Shown here: one piece after another, positions 14,939-21,041 of the stretch
Layout: every line of letters begins with the position of its first letter
Position numbering within the stretch: the first letter of the stretch is position 1
Origin: JAFGPJ01 sp964439135
GTDB lineage: Bacteria; Planctomycetota; Phycisphaerae; Sedimentisphaerales; Anaerobacaceae
Direction of reading: 5' to 3'
Length of the DNA stretch: 21,041 nt
Assembly: GCA_964439135.1 (NCBI GenBank)
Contig: CAYTNN010000061.1
Span: forward strand, 1-21,041
Translations under genes and position numbers: made by a program
Notes under the pieces: generated by a model
What the model saw: only the letters and a program-made list of their open reading frames with translations
The model's database searches: none
What the model was told of the DNA's origin: nothing

Positions 14939-16471
14939 ATGAAAATATTATTTATCTATCCTTCGACAGAGTCACAGTTGGGTTTCAATTACGGTGTGGC
15001 ACACATGGCCTCGGTACTGAAGGATGCCGGGCATCAGGTTGGGTTTTGGCAGCTTTGCGAGGATATTGAGCCGCTGCCTGACGAAGAAGAATTCGTCCGG
15101 CGAGTTATTAGTCAAAAGCCGGACATAATCGCCTTTTCAGTAGTAACCAATCAATGGCTATATACCCAAAAACTTGCTTCCTGGGCAAGGAAAAAACTCT
15201 CGGTCCCTTTCGTGATCGGCGGCATTCACGCTCTGGTTAACACCCGCGAAATTTTGGATACAGGCCTGTTCGACTATGTCTTTCGGGGCGAGTGCGAAGA
15301 AGCCTTCCTGGAATTCGTCGAAAAACTAAAGCGGGGGCAGAGCGTGGAAAACCTGCGCAATCTCGCTCTGGTGCACGCCGGTAAAATCAAAATCAATCCT
15401 GTACGGCCCATGCCTGATTTGACGAAACTGCCTCCCAAAGACTACCAGAGCATGGATTTCCAGAGAATGATAGATGCCAAAAATGGCTGGGTCGGATTGA
15501 TGGCCTCGCGAGGCTGCCCATTCTCCTGCACTTACTGCTTCAATCACGTGATGGTCAAGGCATACAAGGACGACCTGAAATGCAGTTTCAAACAGCTTAA
15601 CTATATACGAAGATTCAGTGTAAAGCAGATGATCCGGGAGATCGAGTACCTGCAACAAAACTACCGTAATATTAAAATGTTTATATTCGACGATGACCTG
15701 TTTACATTTGACATGGCCTATGTAAAGGAATTTTGCCGGGCCTACGAGAAGGTCTCCGGGATTCCTTTTGTTGTCAATGCACATGTTGGCTTTTTCGATG
15801 ACGAATGCGCTAAAGCTCTGGCCCGGGCCAACTGCAAAATTGTCAAGTTCGGCGTGGAGTCGGGCAGCCCGAAAATTCGAAACAGGATCCTGAATCGCCA
15901 CATGAGCAATGAAAAAATCATCGAAGCAATTAAAACGGTCGCCGATTACGGGATGCACAGTTCCGTCTTCCTGATCATCGGCTTTCCGCACGAAGATCGT
16001 GATGACCTGTTCGAAACAATTAAGCTTATGGCGGCAGCAAAACCCGGACGATTTCGCTGGACTTATTTTTTCCCTTTCCCGGGAACAAAGTCGCACCAGA
16101 TCAGTCTCGACGGTGGATACATTAATTCTGAAAAAATGGAAAAACTTAAAAATTTCACAGACGAGTCTTGTTTAGAATTCGGCCCGGAGCACGATCTGCT
16201 GCTTAAAAAAATCGGGCACATTATGCCCTGGTTCGTCAACGCCTTTTCAGATCTTCCCGTATCCGATTTTTACGCCGAACGCATCAAAGAAATATTGGCT
16301 ATGGATAAAGATCAGTGGGCTAAAGTATCTCCGAATATACAAGCCGAGGATAAAAAATATTCTCTGCTCTTCTCCGAAAAAGGATTGTCCCATTACGCCA
16401 TAAAATATAATCGTTTCATGGGCGTTATCTCAGACTATTTTCTGCAGGATAATGATCCAGGTGATCAATAA
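14939..16471 (+). CDS. B12-binding-domain radical SAM protein
   Basis: A 510-residue enzyme of the cobalamin-binding radical SAM class. Residues ~1-135 form a Rossmann-like B12-binding domain (LFIYPSTESQLGFNYG, VVTNQWLY, VIGGIHALVN, YVFRGECEEAF). The radical SAM core begins near 185 with SRGCPFSCTYC, where Cys193, Cys197 and Cys200 bind the [4Fe-4S] cluster. FIFDDDLFTFD and KFGVESGSPKIRNRILNR belong to the same core. The DxHxxG cobalamin-ligand motif is not seen, which is common in this class. Members methylate or rearrange unactivated carbons in lipids, sugars and antibiotics; the substrate here is unknown. Being enclosed by core glycosyltransferase and LPS kinase genes suggests a core sugar or lipid A target. 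The start follows 45 bases after the GT9-like gene with no strong ribosome binding site. Confidence 0.85.
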   Translation: MKILFIYPSTESQLGFNYGVAHMASVLKDAGHQVGFWQLCEDIEPLPDEEEFVRRVISQKPDIIAFSVVTNQWLYTQKLASWARKKLSVPFVIGGIHALVNTREILDTGLFDYVFRGECEEAFLEFVEKLKRGQSVENLRNLALVHAGKIKINPVRPMPDLTKLPPKDYQSMDFQRMIDAKNGWVGLMASRGCPFSCTYCFNHVMVKAYKDDLKCSFKQLNYIRRFSVKQMIREIEYLQQNYRNIKMFIFDDDLFTFDMAYVKEFCRAYEKVSGIPFVVNAHVGFFDDECAKALARANCKIVKFGVESGSPKIRNRILNRHMSNEKIIEAIKTVADYGMHSSVFLIIGFPHEDRDDLFETIKLMAAAKPGRFRWTYFFPFPGTKSHQISLDGGYINSEKMEKLKNFTDESCLEFGPEHDLLLKKIGHIMPWFVNAFSDLPVSDFYAERIKEILAMDKDQWAKVSPNIQAEDKKYSLLFSEKGLSHYAIKYNRFMGVISDYFLQDNDPGDQ

Positions 16472-16484
16472 TTGGCTCTGAGCA

Positions 16485-17339
16485 ATGACCGAACAGAGAT
16501 TTATAGAGACTTCGCAATCGTTTTTCTTAGACAGCGGCTACGTAACGGCTTTTGAAAAACTCGGCCTGACATCTTTTGACGCTCTCTTTTCTTTCAATTC
16601 CGGAAAAGACCCCGGCGGATCCAGCCTGCCTGAATATCGAAGCCGCCTGGAGTTTAAAATATCCAATCCTGAGAAAACACTTTTTTTGAAACGTTACAAC
16701 CACCCCGGCGCTCTGACCCAAATCAAAAACTGGTTCTGGCATAATGCTCGTAAAAGTATGATGTCCTTCGATTTTGACCCGACGGAAGATTTGGCCCGGG
16801 CAGGCATAAATACGCCAAAAACGATTTCTTACGGCGAGCAATGGGGCATCCTTCTTGAAAAAAGAAGCTTTATAATAACCGAAGAACTTCCCAACGCCGA
16901 ATCGCTGGAGCAAAAACTGCCGGACTGTTTCAATGATCGTTCACAAACTGAAAGTCTCAGGCAGCAAAGAAATTTCATAGAACGGCTCGGTCAATTCGCC
17001 AGAAGATTTCACGATACGGGCTATCGTCACAGAGATTTTTATCTCGCGCATATATTTTATTCGGACGACGGCACCTTTTTCCTGATCGACCTGCAGCGTG
17101 CATTCAAGCCGCGCATTCTCGCCGAGAGGTTTCGTATCAAGGACATCGCCCAGCTATATTATTCGGCCCCGGGCAGTGCTTTCTCAAAGACCGACCGCCT
17201 TCGCTTTTATAAAAGTTACGCCGGAAAGAGGCCCCTGAACGGACGCGACAAGGCGTTCATTCGCAAAGTGGTCAGAAAAGTCAATCGGATAGCCAGACGC
17301 GAGATTAAATACGGCAGGCTTGTCCCCTTTACAAACTGA
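16485..17339 (+). CDS. Lipopolysaccharide kinase of the WaaP/InaA (Kdo/heptose kinase) family
   Basis: A 284-residue protein kinase-like enzyme that should add phosphate to an inner-core sugar (heptose or Kdo) of LPS. The ATP-binding lysine is likely Lys69 in LFLKRY. The catalytic loop RHRDFYLAHIF carries Asp184 and matches the HRDxYxxH pattern of this family. The metal-binding Asp202 sits in FLIDLQRA. The basic C-terminus (KVVRKVNRIARREIKYGR) could contact the membrane. The gene is 13 bases after the radical SAM gene and 29 before a GT4 glycosyltransferase, as in core loci where waaP and waaG are neighbours. Which sugar is phosphorylated cannot be told from the sequence. Confidence 0.87.
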   Translation: MTEQRFIETSQSFFLDSGYVTAFEKLGLTSFDALFSFNSGKDPGGSSLPEYRSRLEFKISNPEKTLFLKRYNHPGALTQIKNWFWHNARKSMMSFDFDPTEDLARAGINTPKTISYGEQWGILLEKRSFIITEELPNAESLEQKLPDCFNDRSQTESLRQQRNFIERLGQFARRFHDTGYRHRDFYLAHIFYSDDGTFFLIDLQRAFKPRILAERFRIKDIAQLYYSAPGSAFSKTDRLRFYKSYAGKRPLNGRDKAFIRKVVRKVNRIARREIKYGRLVPFTN

Positions 17340-17368
17340 TTTTCCCCGATTATAGTGCCTGGTACAAA

Positions 17369-18550
17369 ATGAAAGTTGCGATAATAATAGAGCGTTACGA
17401 TATCTCTCTTGGTGGAGCCGAGTGGCTTGTTTTCGAATTGGCTTCCGCGCTTTCCCAACTCGGCGTTGATGTTGATATTCTGGCCACACAGGGTGATAGT
17501 TCTGAGGCCAATGTCCAATTCCTTTGCCCGGCCGGCCATAGCAAACACATTTCGTTGGCTTCTTTTGCGAAGTTGATCTCGAATTATATCGGCCGGAATC
17601 ACTACGATATTATTCACAGTCTTATTCCTTTAACTTTTGCCGATGTTTATCAACCTCCGGGCGGAAGCTTTGCCGAAACGATAATCCGTAATGCTGCAAG
17701 TTACAGGAACAAGCTTGTGTTTTCTTATAAGACAGCTATGGCTTTTACAAACCGGCGCAGGACAGAGTTGCTGTGGGCGGAAAAAAAACTTTGCAGAGAC
17801 CCGAACGGCCCAATTATCGCCGCCCTTTCGAACTACGTAAAAGATCAGTTCATAAACCATTATAATCTGGACAGCGAACGCATAGCCCTGGTTCCCAACG
17901 GCGTCAAAGTTGATAACCAGGTAGATGCCGAAATCGCCGAAAAGCTTAAGACTCAAATATTTCAGCAGATTGCAATAGAAAGCTCCGCTAATCCGGTATT
18001 TTTTTTATTCGGCGCAAATAATTTCCGCCTTAAGGGTCTTAACGTGCTAACCGAAGCTTTGGCGCTTCTTGAGAAATCACCAACGCCCCGGACTCCATAT
18101 CTGTTAGTAGCCGGCAGCGGGAAAATAAATAAATTCCGCTCATTCGCTGAAAAACTCAACATCGGCAAAAGAATAGTTTTTCTCGGTCATCTTCCAAATA
18201 TACAAAATGCCATGTCGATATCCGATGTGGCCGTGTTGCCGACTTTCTATGACCCCTGTTCTCGATACATTCTCGAAGCCCTGGCGGCCTGCAAGCCCGT
18301 GATAACCACGAAGTTCAACGGCGCATCCGATTTCTTTGTCAATAACCGCCACGGCAAGGTCATCGATACTCCCGAGAACATAGATGCACTGGCCGAAGCG
18401 ATTCGCTATTTCACAGATACGAAGAATATCGAAAACGCGTCAAAGGCGATTATCGAGGACAATCTCAAAGAGAATATCTCGATCGGCCGGGCCGCCAGGC
18501 AATTAATAGACGTTTATGAATCCATTCTCCAAAGGAAAGGCCGACAATGA
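17369..18550 (+). CDS. GT4-family glycosyltransferase, WaaG-like
   Basis: A 393-residue GT-B glycosyltransferase of family GT4, cytoplasmic and membrane-associated. The N-terminus MKVAIIIERYDISLGGAEWL has the acceptor-side Gly-Gly-Ala-Glu typical of WaaG-like enzymes. The donor domain shows FLFGANNFRLKGL, LVAGSGK, IVFLGHL and the end motif PTFYDPCSRYILEALAACKPVI, with the Glu of the retaining GT4 nucleotide-sugar site. A transfer of glucose or another hexose to the heptose core fits the position next to the WaaP-like kinase, but donor and acceptor cannot be read from sequence. Its stop overlaps the plsY start by four bases (ATGA). Confidence 0.87.
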   Translation: MKVAIIIERYDISLGGAEWLVFELASALSQLGVDVDILATQGDSSEANVQFLCPAGHSKHISLASFAKLISNYIGRNHYDIIHSLIPLTFADVYQPPGGSFAETIIRNAASYRNKLVFSYKTAMAFTNRRRTELLWAEKKLCRDPNGPIIAALSNYVKDQFINHYNLDSERIALVPNGVKVDNQVDAEIAEKLKTQIFQQIAIESSANPVFFLFGANNFRLKGLNVLTEALALLEKSPTPRTPYLLVAGSGKINKFRSFAEKLNIGKRIVFLGHLPNIQNAMSISDVAVLPTFYDPCSRYILEALAACKPVITTKFNGASDFFVNNRHGKVIDTPENIDALAEAIRYFTDTKNIENASKAIIEDNLKENISIGRAARQLIDVYESILQRKGRQ

Positions 18551-19200
18551 CGCACGTATTTTTCCCGCTCGCTATTATTGCTGCGTATCTGCTCGGCTCG
18601 ATTCCGTTCGGGCTGCTTATCGCTAAAGCACACGGCAAGGATTTACGCTCGATAGGCTCGGGCAATATCGGCGCGACCAATGTCTCGCGTGCCCTCGGCA
18701 GAAAATGGGCTTATGTCTGCTTCGTCCTCGACGTGCTCAAAGGCCTGATCCCGATGCTCGTAACGATGCTCATTGCCGAACCTGACAGCGTTCTTACGCT
18801 CTGGTTATGGCTCGCCGTCGGCTGTGCCGCTATTCTGGGTCATATCTTCCCAATATACGTCAAATTCAAAGGCGGCAAGGGCGTCGCAACCAGTTTTGGC
18901 GTAGCACTGGGCCTTTGGCCCTACTTTACAGTTTGTGCCTTGTTTTTCGCGGTGACGTGGGTGGTAGTCGTTCTGATATGGCGTTATGTCTCCTTAGCAT
19001 CAATCGCCGCTTCGGTTACTATTCCCCTCGTTTTGATTGTGGCGATAATTCTGATACCCACCTGGGAATTTGACAGCTTATGGCCGGTCTTTATAACAGC
19101 AATCGCAATTCCGATTATGGTAATTGTCCGGCATCTTGAAAACATAAAAAGACTGCTCGCGGGGACAGAGAGCAAGATCAGGCAAAAAAAGGACTCATAA
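18547..19200 (+). CDS. plsY: Acyl-phosphate:glycerol-3-phosphate acyltransferase PlsY
   Basis: A 217-residue polytopic inner-membrane enzyme that makes lysophosphatidic acid from acyl-phosphate and glycerol 3-phosphate, the first step of phospholipid synthesis in bacteria using PlsX/PlsY. The three conserved loop motifs are visible: GSIPFGLLIAK, then GSGNIGATNVSRALGRK, and GHIFPIYVKFKGGKGVATSFG. Five or so hydrophobic spans separate them. The ATG overlaps the stop of the GT4 gene. plsY ends the plus-strand block; the next gene converges 30 bases later, with no clear terminator in between. plsX is not in the window. Confidence 0.96.
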   Translation: MTHVFFPLAIIAAYLLGSIPFGLLIAKAHGKDLRSIGSGNIGATNVSRALGRKWAYVCFVLDVLKGLIPMLVTMLIAEPDSVLTLWLWLAVGCAAILGHIFPIYVKFKGGKGVATSFGVALGLWPYFTVCALFFAVTWVVVVLIWRYVSLASIAASVTIPLVLIVAIILIPTWEFDSLWPVFITAIAIPIMVIVRHLENIKRLLAGTESKIRQKKDS

Positions 19201-19230
19201 ACTTCGCAGTTCTACGCTGATAGATATCAT

Positions 19231-19569
19231 CTATTTAGGCACGCAAGCCGGGTCCGAGGGATTCAGGTTGCAATCGATAAGCCAGTTATCTGCGAGAATT
19301 TCGAAATCAGAGAAATCTACCTTGCAATCGTCATTCAGGTCGCCGGCGAGTACATATTCGCAATTCCTCTTGATGGCCAGACTGTGACCTTCACCAGCGG
19401 CTATCGCCACAAAATTATTGCCGGCAGGAGGAGTAGCCTGACCGTTCGCGTTGAAACCCCAACCGACGATAGAGCCTGCGAAGACAGGTTGGGCAAAGCA
19501 AAATGAGCAGACCGCGATTACTGTCGTAAATAATGCCCAACATTTATTAACATGACCGGCAGATTCCAC
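19231..19569 (-). CDS. Short secreted protein with one RCC1-type repeat and a dockerin-like C-terminus
   Basis: A 112-residue exported protein. A signal peptide covers about residues 1-31 (VIAVCSFCFAQPVFA). Residues 33-67 are a single RCC1-type unit (IVGWGFNANGQATPPAG, then FVAIAAGEGHSLAIK). Residues 75-97 are a calcium-loop/dockerin-like motif (GDLNDDCKVDFSDFEILADNWL, in which Asp77, Asn79, Asp81, Asp85 and Asp88 could bind calcium), with a Cys-containing tail. RCC1 proteins need about seven repeats for a propeller, so one unit cannot fold that way alone. The gene looks like a parent whose inner repeats were lost, keeping both ends in frame. The start is a GTG with a strong GGAGG seven bases upstream, so it may still be expressed. 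Function unknown. Confidence 0.65.
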   Translation of the reverse strand: MESAGHVNKCWALFTTVIAVCSFCFAQPVFAGSIVGWGFNANGQATPPAGNNFVAIAAGEGHSLAIKRNCEYVLAGDLNDDCKVDFSDFEILADNWLIDCNLNPSDPACVPK

Positions 19570-19621
19570 TATTACTCCTCCGAAAAAGACCGCATCATAC
19601 GAGTATTATAACATTTCCTGC

Positions 19622-19643
19622 GTCTTTTTCAAAGGAAAAAGAC
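19622..19643 (+). terminator. Perfect hairpin followed by a short T-run
   Basis: GTCTTTTTC (19622-19630) and GAAAAAGAC (19635-19643) pair perfectly around an AAAG loop, with TTTT after it on the plus strand. It resembles an intrinsic terminator, but the stem is A/T-rich and the nearest plus-strand gene (plsY) ends 420 bases earlier. On the minus strand it lies 153 bases after the cytochrome gene but lacks the T-run. The rest of 19570-19795 holds only the repeat at 19719. Confidence 0.35.
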
Positions 19644-19718
19644 TTTTACCGGTCCGTCTAATAATAATTTCAGTAAATAAGAACCGATAGCACGATTGTA
19701 AGGATAAACAACGAAAAT

Positions 19719-19749
19719 TCTGGATTCCCGCTCTCGCTCCGAATGACAG
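19719..19749. repeat. Short copy of the palindromic repeat found in lpxK
   Basis: Read on the minus strand, this 31-base piece begins CTGTCATTC and ends CGGGAATCCAGA. Both match the left part of the lpxK element (8300-8329), while the ~10 bases between differ. It lies between the cytochrome and RCC1/dockerin genes. It is a partial relative: the right half of the lpxK element is not seen here. Confidence 0.65.
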
Positions 19750-19795
19750 CAATGCTTAATCGGCTCTAATTAACTAAGTTTGATATAAGGACTGA

Positions 19796-20341
19796 TTACT
19801 GCTGTTCGAGCATCTCATCGGTCAGCATGCGCACCTTGTCGTCCTCTATAAGCTTGCCCGTGGACTTGTCCCATTTCCTCGTGCGATGACTCAGGCGATG
19901 CTCGCCGTGGCATTCGGTGCAGTATTTTTTGCCCTTGCCGAGCGTGGCATTCGGATGGCAACTCTTGCAGAAAGAATTTATCTTTTCGGCGGGATACATA
20001 ATATCAGGCGGCGTGATATTGTCTTCATCCGAGCAATGAGCGTCCGACGCACCATGGCAACGCTCGCAGCCGATATCAGCTTTCGCGTGCATGGATGTGA
20101 GCTTCTCATCCTGATAGTTTATATGGCATACATAGCACCGGCTGTTATCGGCTAAGGGGCCGGCATCCACGCCCGGATTTTCGTCGCCATTGCCGTCCTC
20201 TAAAAGCAGAAGCGGCTCCTCATCGACTTGTACGACCGAGGATAGTGGAGGCTCCTGCACGACTTGTTCTTTACAGCCCACCAGAGCAACCGAAGCGGCA
20301 GCCAGCACCAACGTCAAAAAACAATATGTCAAATATTTCAC
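19796..20341 (-). CDS. Tetraheme c-type cytochrome lipoprotein
   Basis: A 181-residue exported protein. The signal peptide ends in the lipobox LVGC, so Cys23 should be lipidated and the protein held on a membrane facing the periplasm. After an acidic linker (residues 30-65) there are four CxxCH heme sites at 69-73, 92-96, 125-129 and 141-145, with further histidines (such as His85) that can be distal ligands. Spacing and size resemble small multiheme cytochromes of the c3/c7 or NapC/NrfH-partner type, but I cannot assign a family. A likely role is electron carriage between membrane quinol oxidation and a periplasmic or outer-membrane acceptor. The start is a GTG with GGGAGG upstream (20348-20353). 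It lies 86 bases after the aldo/keto reductase gene on the same strand. Confidence 0.87.
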   Translation of the reverse strand: MKYLTYCFLTLVLAAASVALVGCKEQVVQEPPLSSVVQVDEEPLLLLEDGNGDENPGVDAGPLADNSRCYVCHINYQDEKLTSMHAKADIGCERCHGASDAHCSDEDNITPPDIMYPAEKINSFCKSCHPNATLGKGKKYCTECHGEHRLSHRTRKWDKSTGKLIEDDKVRMLTDEMLEQQ

Positions 20342-20427
20342 TAAGAACCTCCCTGGAACCTGGCGATTTACATTGAATCAGAATTGTATCGCGCAAAACG
20401 GTTTCCGGCCGCCAGTTTTACAAGCCG

Positions 20428-21041
20428 CTACACGTACTCCCAGTTTTTGAGCCATTGGTAGTTCTCGGGCAGGCCGGCCCACATTTCATCAACCGCCTGC
20501 TCAAGCTCCGCTGCCTCAGCCACATCGAGCTGGCGGCGTTCCTTCAAGGCCCTGGCCATGTTATCCACCTGGGCCGGACTGATGAGTCCCGGAATCGGTG
20601 CCGTAATCGCAGAATTGCACAGGATGTACCGGATCGCCAATCGCGCCCGGCGGTTATCTTCTTCGGCGTTAGGATCATCCGGCGAGCTGCTGCCCTTGAA
20701 AAGCGAGTTGCTCGCGAAAGGCTTAATCCCGAAAACGCCTATATCATGCTTCTTGACGGTATCGAACAAGCTGTCTTTCGGCGCGACTTTACTCCTGGCC
20801 GTGTACGGCAAAAGGATGACCTCGATCTGCGGGAAGTATTCTATCATCATCTTATGCCATTGCCGGTCGTGCGAAGATATGCCGATGAAGCGTGCCTTAC
20901 CCTGCTTTTTGGCCTTCTCAAGGGCAGCAACAAGCTCACATGATGTATTGAACGTATGTTTGCCGCCCGGCTCGAAACAGGTGATGCGCCATAGATCGGT
21001 GTACTCCTGTTTGGATTCGGCCAGCAGGGAATCCAGGCTTT
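20428..21041 (-). CDS. Aldo/keto reductase, 3' part (runs off the window)
   Basis: The frame is open from the window edge to the TAG at 20428, giving about 203 residues of the C-terminal part of an aldo/keto reductase. Visible family features are the barrel strand RFIGISSHDR, the helix and strand up to VILLPYTARS, IGVFGIKPFAS, and the late cofactor-loop region AITAPIPGLISPAQVDNMARAL. The N-terminal active-site Asp and Tyr lie outside the window. The internal ATG at 20850 is not the start, because the barrel continues upstream of it. Members are NAD(P)H-dependent oxidoreductases of carbonyl compounds; the substrate is unknown. The cytochrome gene follows on the same strand. Confidence 0.85.
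   Translation of the reverse strand, partial: SLDSLLAESKQEYTDLWRITCFEPGGKHTFNTSCELVAALEKAKKQGKARFIGISSHDRQWHKMMIEYFPQIEVILLPYTARSKVAPKDSLFDTVKKHDIGVFGIKPFASNSLFKGSSSPDDPNAEEDNRRARLAIRYILCNSAITAPIPGLISPAQVDNMARALKERRQLDVAEAAELEQAVDEMWAGLPENYQWLKNWEYV

Noticed and set aside
15326..16096. A 256-codon open frame on the minus strand
   Set aside because: It is antisense to the radical SAM gene, whose CxxxCxxC and B12 domain are clear. Nothing recognisable is in the minus-strand translation.
1..21041. A defence island, prophage or transposon
   Set aside because: I looked for nuclease, integrase, transposase, methylase and toxin-antitoxin motifs on both strands and saw none. The block is an envelope biogenesis locus.

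Overview
The window looks like chromosome of a planctomycete, most likely class Phycisphaerae (Sedimentisphaerales-like). The clues are an ECF sigma factor fused to a membrane segment and a large C-terminal domain, a short secreted protein ending in a dockerin-like 'GDLNDDC...DNWL' motif after an RCC1-type repeat, a large secreted six-hairpin glycosidase-like protein, weak Shine-Dalgarno sequences, and a full Gram-negative lipid A/heptose gene set. This assignment is inference from protein style. There is no rRNA or marker gene to confirm it.

Layout. (1) 1-2400: an ECF sigma factor gene with its own ECF-type promoter, followed by a gene-poor stretch holding the 3' remnant of a redoxin-like gene. 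(2) 2448-6232, minus strand: sixA, then a 1087-residue secreted glycosidase-like protein. (3) 6389-19200, plus strand: a long co-directional block that starts at a good sigma70-type promoter. It contains isocitrate dehydrogenase, lpxK, hldE, gmhA and a membrane-anchored gmhB. After a 240-bp gap come waaF, a GT9-like protein, a B12-binding radical SAM protein, a WaaP/InaA-type LPS kinase, a GT4 glycosyltransferase and plsY. (4) 19231-21041, minus strand: a shrunken RCC1/dockerin protein, a tetraheme cytochrome c lipoprotein and the 3' part of an aldo/keto reductase that runs off the window.

How the genes fit together. GmhA, HldE and GmhB cover the steps from sedoheptulose 7-phosphate to ADP-D-glycero-D-manno-heptose (only the epimerase HldD is absent here). 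LpxK completes the 4'-phosphate of lipid A. WaaF, the GT9-like protein and the GT4 enzyme probably build the inner core, and the WaaP-like kinase phosphorylates it. PlsY starts glycerophospholipid synthesis. The radical SAM protein lies in the middle of the core genes and is the best candidate for an undescribed core or lipid modification.

Most unusual points: GmhB carries a Pro/Glu-rich linker and two membrane spans and has altered metal-site residues. lpxK is interrupted in frame by a 95-bp palindromic repeat and two heptanucleotide repeat tracts. A second, shorter copy of the palindromic repeat lies near position 19730. I saw no CRISPR array, tRNA, rRNA, transposase or recognisable defence system.
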